64,000 nucleotides of DNA from Argopecten irradians (lineage: Eukaryota; Mollusca; Bivalvia; Pectinida; Pectinidae), in assembly GCF_041381155.1 (NCBI RefSeq), contig NC_091134.1:30199540-30263539 (forward strand), written 5' to 3'. The notes beneath the pieces were generated by a model. That model was not told the DNA's origin. It searched no databases and worked only from the letters and a program-made list of their open reading frames with translations. Shown here piece by piece: positions 58,115-64,000 of the stretch. The translations under genes were made by a program, and so were the position numbers. Each line of letters begins with the position of its first letter. Positions within the stretch are counted from its first letter, which is position 1.

Positions 58115-60426
58115 ACCCAACAAAGCAATTATCCCATAAGCATGCATGTTTCGTGGAATGTAATATAACATCAAAAAACATATAATAAAGACAGCAATTC
58201 AATTCTATACGCCCTATCTACCGGGCATTTGTACTAAAGCAGACTAAAGGCCACAGCCAAACTCAAGAATGATAAACAACATTGAAGTTAGGTTTGAGGC
58301 TATATGCATATAAATGCACAATTGTTAACTTTATCTGCAATAAAGTTATAAGGGTCAAACAATTTTTATTATATCTAAATCTATGGAATAAAATAGGTAT
58401 GTGGATAAAAAAGTATAACCCTGGAAAAACGAAATCAATGAAGGGAAGTGGAGATTTCTATATTGATAAGTAGATTGGTCGAATATAATAATTAAGTGAG
58501 TAATCCTGGTGCTAAATGATTGTGGTTAGAAATTCACGGGAACATGTAATTAACGAATTCGGTTAATTAAAAATAACATTCCCATAACATATTTTGTAGA
58601 AGTTGCATACCGTTCAGTGTTTCAATGTCAATATAACCCATTTCGTTCCGTAATGATATAAAAAATCTTTGTCGAAAAAAATTGTCTGTAACAATTATAA
58701 ATTAAACTCGCTAAAGGCAACCAGTTGATAAAAGTTGAGAGAAATTCCTTTGTGACCGGTGCATGGTAAATTTGTTGTTACACTGATACAAGTATAAGTC
58801 ATATTGAAGCTGGGCAAAATTAGTTTATGATAATATGAATGTTTTGGGAGATGAATGACATATACATATATATGAGCCTAGCCTCTTTACCTAAAAATGA
58901 ATGCCTTCCTTAACTTTAATTTCTCCAAAGTACTTCATAAGTTAAGGACAAAATCGTAAGTTAAGGAACTTTCCTGAACGTCTGTCATACTATGGGGATT
59001 TTAAGGAACGTTCATGAAGCTGTGCCCAGATGACGTTAAAGTAAACAATCAGAGAAGTTTGTTTTTAATTTTGAATTTCATTAAGTTGTCGAGGTCGCGG
59101 TTTATCCGACCACTGTGTTTACCTGTCGTTTATGTCATCTCGTTATTTATTGTTAATATAATATGTATATTAAACATTTCCGTAAGTAAATGATATATAT
59201 TCAAGTGATACGTACAGTTTAACCATCTTTGCACCATGGCTACTAAATTTTTGCGTCTCTCAATTAAAAGTTTAAAAGCTTATTAAATTAATAATTATTG
59301 CACTGCAAATTAAACTATCGTTATATAAAAAAAAGATATGAAATTCTGATGTATATATTGATGTTATATGTAACGGTTTGATTATTACTATCTACCATTG
59401 TAGATGTTTATATACTTTATACGAACATTTTTACCCTGAAACAATCATGCATAGAAAATAGGTTTTAGGAATTTCATTTTCAATGTGTTTTTTAACTATA
59501 GTAATTATACTCTTCCGAAAAGCAATGGAAATAAAAAGTAGTTTCACAGATATGTGATCAAATCAAGGTTTTAATTGGTTTCTGATACTAAGACTTGATA
59601 CCCCCGTCGGTATGGGTACACCATTGATTTATGACCTACTGTAATATCATTGAAGATTTACTAAGGACTAAAAGTGCCAATGAAGTAAGTAAGAATCGCT
59701 GACAAGGCCAAGTATGAAAATTAGTGCTGATGAAAGACATTAAAACACACCTATGAAAAATAGTATCAATTGTTTTTTTAGATATGAAAACATTCAACGA
59801 AGAATACATGTATGGATATGTATAAAGATGATTTTTGAAAGATATAGAACATATCTATGAATTTTGAAAAAAATACCCAAAATTGAGTATTCGTATTAAA
59901 TATGGAAATATTCACCGAAAAATAAGTTAATCATATGTACACGTATAAAATAATTGTTGATGAAAGACATGAAACACATGAATGAAATTTCCAAAATTCA
60001 ACGAAGAATATGCACATGTATAAACTGTAAAATCGTGTCAGTATTTAAATGAGCTTGGCGATAAAGTTAGGGTTAATCTCGGAGACAAAATCCACCAGTA
60101 ATATACATATACGCCTAGAGTATTTGTTTAACACCTCGGTGACACGTAACAGCTGATAGTTTTATCGTTACGTAATAGGTTTAGCGGTATAACATTTATT
60201 GTAACTTACTCTTACAAAATGGATAACAATAGCTTATAAACAGGCATACTGGCAGGACTAATCCAACAATTTTTAACATAAATAAAAGAAAAATCGGCAC
60301 ACGGATTTTGAATTGTGGAAAGTGAAGTGAAATTCAATTAGTTATTTCATGCCCACCTCGTCTTTATTGGTTATACAACATATGCAAACGCAACAAAGTA
60401 ATTATCGTTAACTAAAAGTTGAATGG
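58115..60426. other. AT-rich DNA, weak repeats
   Basis: No supported gene. Between about 59690 and 60040 there are degenerate repeats of roughly 125-135 bp (markers GATGAAAGACAT and ATTCAACGAAGAATA). Confidence 0.4.
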
Positions 60427-60618
60427 TCATTTTTGAACAAATACAATATCATTGATAAAAAAAGCTAGCGTTATACACGGAATCTGAGTTCCATTTGCTC
60501 TTGTTCCTGTAGAAGAAATGAAGCTCATAAACTGTGATTCTTGGGCCAAGACGTCCTCACTGCAGCAGTGGTCACTATCACTGTCGTCATATGCACCTAT
60601 GGGTAACAGTGACGCCAT
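60427..60618 (-). CDS. Weak candidate first exon
   Basis: A 63-codon frame starts ATGGCG in a good context at 60618. The N-terminus MASLLPIGAYDDSDSDHC resembles the acidic, Ser-Asp-rich starts of several nuclear proteins, but I cannot name a family. A GTGAGG after codon 19 could be a splice donor, in which case the rest of the frame is intron. No downstream exon was found in the 2.3 kb between it and the satellite arrays, so the call is tentative. Confidence 0.22.
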   Translation of the reverse strand: MASLLPIGAYDDSDSDHCCSEDVLAQESQFMSFISSTGTRANGTQIPCITLAFFINDIVFVQK

Positions 60619-63598
60619 CTGGTGGTAGTTAGGAAGAAAGAAAGACCAATGCGAATAGAGAAATTAAAAAAAAATACGATGGAGTGGCTCCATTATTCTA
60701 TAGGCCGATTTCTAAGCTGCCATGTCTCATTTTATACATAGGTTATCGCACACGGAGCCTTCATGACATTAAATGACATAGTCCAGTTGTGGTAATGACG
60801 ATGGTGATTGTAAGGTCGAGGGTGCGTTCAGGATTACACCCTCACATCAATCTGGAGCACCACTGATGCCAATGAGCCATAGCTTTTTTCACATCGACCT
60901 ACAAGTGTCAGCCATTTTATTTCGACTTCCATTGAGAGACACGCTTACAGCCTACCAAAGAAATGAGAAAGGCTTGACTTTGGTTGATCATCTGACTTTA
61001 CAGGATGGACCAGTCTCATTATCAATCGTTTCTAAAGGCCCTGCTGTCGACAAATGTAAAGCCTCCTTTGCTTCTCTTTGGTTTCCCCTTTTTAAAGTGA
61101 ATAGTCGGGCATTAAAAACCAGTCTAAATGCGTTCATTGGCCTTCCAAAAGTTCTCATATATAAATACGACGGTCAAGTTCTGCTTAGTTTCCCAGTTCT
61201 GACCATTAAAGTAAAGAAAAGTTGAAAGCATTGAAAGCGAGGCTGCGTGGAAATGTAACCACGGACATAGTGAGCCGGGAGGACGTTTTAGAATTTCCAT
61301 ACTTTAATTTCTTCGTACGCAGACAGATTTTGACGAGAGATTTCATTTTTCCATTTCATAAGAAATTATACTGGATACATTCACACCATTTTTACCGACT
61401 TTAGCCATCCTTGCCCGACTGTTCACTTTAAATTCAATGTATCTTCAAGAACAGATCTACACTTTCATGTATTACCGTGAATCTCCACACGCGAGCACGA
61501 AGACTACCGGATGTGGTTCATCGGTTATTCCCCGTAAGATTATAAGTAGTGATTAAAATAATCAAAGCATATATTTCAGATGGGATATTGAAATGTGTCA
61601 GTCCTTACTTAGATATGTCATAAAGCGATCTCCTGTCCTGATATGCCCATCAATGGATTACATGGCAATATTTCAGTGTTGTTTTTCCAAAAATCTTATT
61701 TGGTGAAAGAATTTCAAAGACCGGCGTGAATCCTGTATAACGTTAAATTAATGTACGAGGTTCTTTTATTGTTTAATGTAAACCTAAAGGCCCACTACTT
61801 TTTCGAATCAGCTTTTAATTTTTATAATGGGAATGTAAAACGAGATCGATAATTTTGTTGAGTCACACAAGTTATTAACAAACCGTTAATACTACATTAT
61901 CATCACCTTCTGAACAATTTTATTAAATAAATAAAATGTTAATTTTCATAACGCGGGTCGTCTTAAGTTTTCCGCCGTCGTCCTAAATACCACACGGTAG
62001 ATAAATATCATTGCGCAAGGCGGCAAAACAGCGAAATAACTGTTTTTATATATTTCGCAGGAAATATTGCATGTGTTTGGTGGTGTAACATCATCTTATT
62101 CCATCGGTTTATATATTTTCTGGTGTTATTAATGGGTGTTTTTTTTAAACCATTATATTTTGCTCCGGAAAGGTAGTGTGCCTTTAATAATTTCATATTA
62201 GCTGATACACTTACATCGACTCAGCAGTGCTATTGTGACAACCTCGGTACGTATTTTTATATGTACATGTATTAGCTAACTTCATAACACAACACCAGTG
62301 TATGGTCCTTACGTTATACAAAATAATTACCATTTAACGTTGGTAAAGTTTGGGCTTTGGCAACTGAAGATATTTAAATATCTATACATTATATACACTT
62401 AAAACAAAATACGGAGTTTGTGGCTTTAAGTCTTATAAGCTATAAGACAAAAAGTTTAATTAACTTTAATAAATCAATCAAGACGAAGAATGTTTTGGGA
62501 ATGCGTAGTGATCATAAACGTGTAGGTCTGTGTTAGGTCGCACTACCTGTGTTGTTGGTGGTTCCTAAATTTTGATAATAATTTTGAAAAAGATATTTCG
62601 AGAAAGAATATTGTTAACTTTGGGATCTATTTAGAAGGGAAATTTTATTTTGCGATAACCCTTTTATTTGGTTTCCCCTACACATAATACCAGTATTTTG
62701 TGGATAAATGAACTACGTTAAATCAAATATTCGCGTACATGCGAATATAACGTTGATGCGAAATCGCGAAACTAACCATTCAAAAAACTCATCTGCTTTT
62801 GCAGCATATATTTTCATAACAAGCCACAAGGTATATTATTGGCTTGGTGTATCTGAAGAATTTACAATAGACCCGTTTTCTAGGTAAAAAAATATGCGTT
62901 GTGATTATTCGTCAGATTTTTCGATGTTCCTACTCCTCTAATTCTTTATTGCTGAGAGGATTCCAGCCTGCCTTATAATTAACGTGTATTCCCTCATGTT
63001 AATGTCTACGCCTACCGTAAGTCGAGTTTTGAATGTGTATGAACTTTATGTTTTAAATTATTCGATGCCATAATGTTAAACAGAAGACGTCTGTCGCTTT
63101 GTTTGAGTGTGTTGTGAACTGCGTGTACTGAAACAAAATGACAGCTTTTTGAAAATAGTTGATGGATTGGGCGTTGATCTGATGCTAAGTATACAGTCCG
63201 CGTCATATCTATAAAGGATTACATCTCAGCGCTGGATATATAGCTACAGACTGAGGAGATCTGTTGAGCACCTGCTGGGCCTCACTAGTCTTCACTGTGC
63301 GGGGAAATGTTCCTGTGGTGGCTTATATTAGTTACCTGTAAGGATTTCTGAGGAACTAATTTATTAATGACATTTATTTGTTATTCATTAATGGTACACC
63401 AATACAGTGCCAGATTACCTGCAATTAATTCATACAGGGAGTTATTAATTAGGATGGATGTATTTCACACCGTAATTAATTTGCATTGTAAAAACAAAGA
63501 TTTGGTGTGTATTAAGGTCCAAAGTGGGAGATATAATATACGAGCCAGTTAGGACGTGACAAGCGTGGTGACCCATCATATGTCATTTCACGAACAAG
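60619..63598. other. Intergenic DNA upstream of the secreted-protein gene
   Basis: No convincing exon. A 119-codon plus-strand frame at 60866-61225 has no domain and no splice context. A TATAAA at about 63209 lies 390 bp before the ATG at 63599 and may belong to its promoter. Confidence 0.4.
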
Positions 63599-63889
63599 AT
63601 GGTGGATCGCTTGTCCAAAATTGAAATTATTTTGTGCATTTTGATATTATTTATATGTCAATCTAGTTCAAATCTGCGGAGACGTACCTATAAATCTAGT
63701 AGACCTGTATGGGACTCTGGGAATTCTAACCCAGGAGGGGTTCCCGTGGCTAGCCATGGAGGATATATACCTGCACCTACACCAAAGCCACAAGTTCGGA
63801 CTCGGACTGAGACCAGGATTGTTTCCGACGGAAATGGCATCCGCCAAACTAGGATCATATCTAGCGGGGGAAGCTTCCCTCAGACTGTG
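63599..63889 (+). CDS. First coding exon of a secreted protein, runs off window
   Basis: The frame begins ATGGTGGATCGC at 63599 and reaches a consensus donor GTG/GTAAGT at 63889, 97 codons, phase 0. Residues 8-22 (EIILCILILFICQSS) form a signal-peptide core, with likely cleavage near residue 24. The mature part is basic and then Gly/Pro/Ser-rich, with PAPTPKP and paired basic Arg-Thr motifs (RTRTETRIV). No EGF, lectin or collagen motif is present in this exon. The remaining exons lie beyond 64000, so the family cannot be named; an extracellular-matrix or shell-type secreted protein is possible but unproven. Confidence 0.65.
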
Positions 63890-64000
63890 GTAAGTTAACA
63901 TTGGTCCTGCTAGTAGACAACTGATGACAGTTTGTGTGTCAACAATTTACCATTGTTTCAAATTCTGCAAATTCTAGATCAGCATTAAATGCGAATGTAA

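Noticed and set aside
60866-61225. 119-codon plus-strand frame
   Set aside because: No domain, no splice context and amino-acid composition typical of chance frames.

Overview
The window is animal nuclear DNA: AT-rich, intron-rich, with GT-AG introns, tRNA-derived SINEs, many small terminal-inverted-repeat (TIR) elements and very long minisatellites. Protein sequences and repeat style point to a lophotrochozoan, most likely a bivalve mollusc (inference; species not identifiable by eye). No RNA gene, prokaryotic operon, CRISPR array or reverse-transcriptase gene was seen.

Layout. 1-1679: no gene recognised. 1683-7112: 46-bp minisatellite. 7255-8892 (-): unrecognised protein of up to 545 aa whose first exon probably ends at a splice donor, with three CRE/ATF-like sites just upstream. 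9483-9800: two tRNA-derived repeat fragments. 11691-15063 (+): complete four-exon cytosolic Cu/Zn superoxide dismutase (152 aa), its introns loaded with repeats. 16003-17695: large tandem-cored repeat element. 20837-39128 (-): a 17-exon SCAF4/SCAF8 homologue (CTD-interacting domain, RS-rich region, RRM, arginine/aspartate-rich C-terminus), reconstructed here as 1358 codons plus stop when one copy of each duplicated piece is used. 39129-39400: compact divergent promoter region. 40853-43772 (+): three coding exons of a GH99 endo-alpha-1,2-mannosidase (MANEA-like, 467 aa). 44732-45391: inverted-repeat element with coding-like interior. 48314-49591 (+): intronless NHL/beta-propeller protein. 50559-54381: 37-bp satellite of about 103 units. 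55509-58114: 38-bp array, hairpin insertion, then 55-bp array. 60427-60618 (-): weak first-exon candidate. 63599-63889 (+): first coding exon of a secreted protein running off the window.

The recognised genes are unrelated housekeeping functions (antioxidant defence, RNA polymerase II transcript processing, Golgi N-glycan trimming). SCAF and MANEA are the one likely co-regulated pair (head to head, opposed CCAAT boxes between them). The most unusual items are: (i) three repeat families at 16003, 24614 and 29019 with the same design, a head motif that recurs as an arm of a tail hairpin, a tandem-repeat core and an A-run; (ii) two out-of-frame tandem duplications inside SCAF coding exons (118-nt CID exon within a 1.15-kb duplication, and 53 bp inside the RRM exon), which are either assembly/haplotype artefacts or real splicing oddities; (iii) about 11 kb of minisatellite in three separate arrays.
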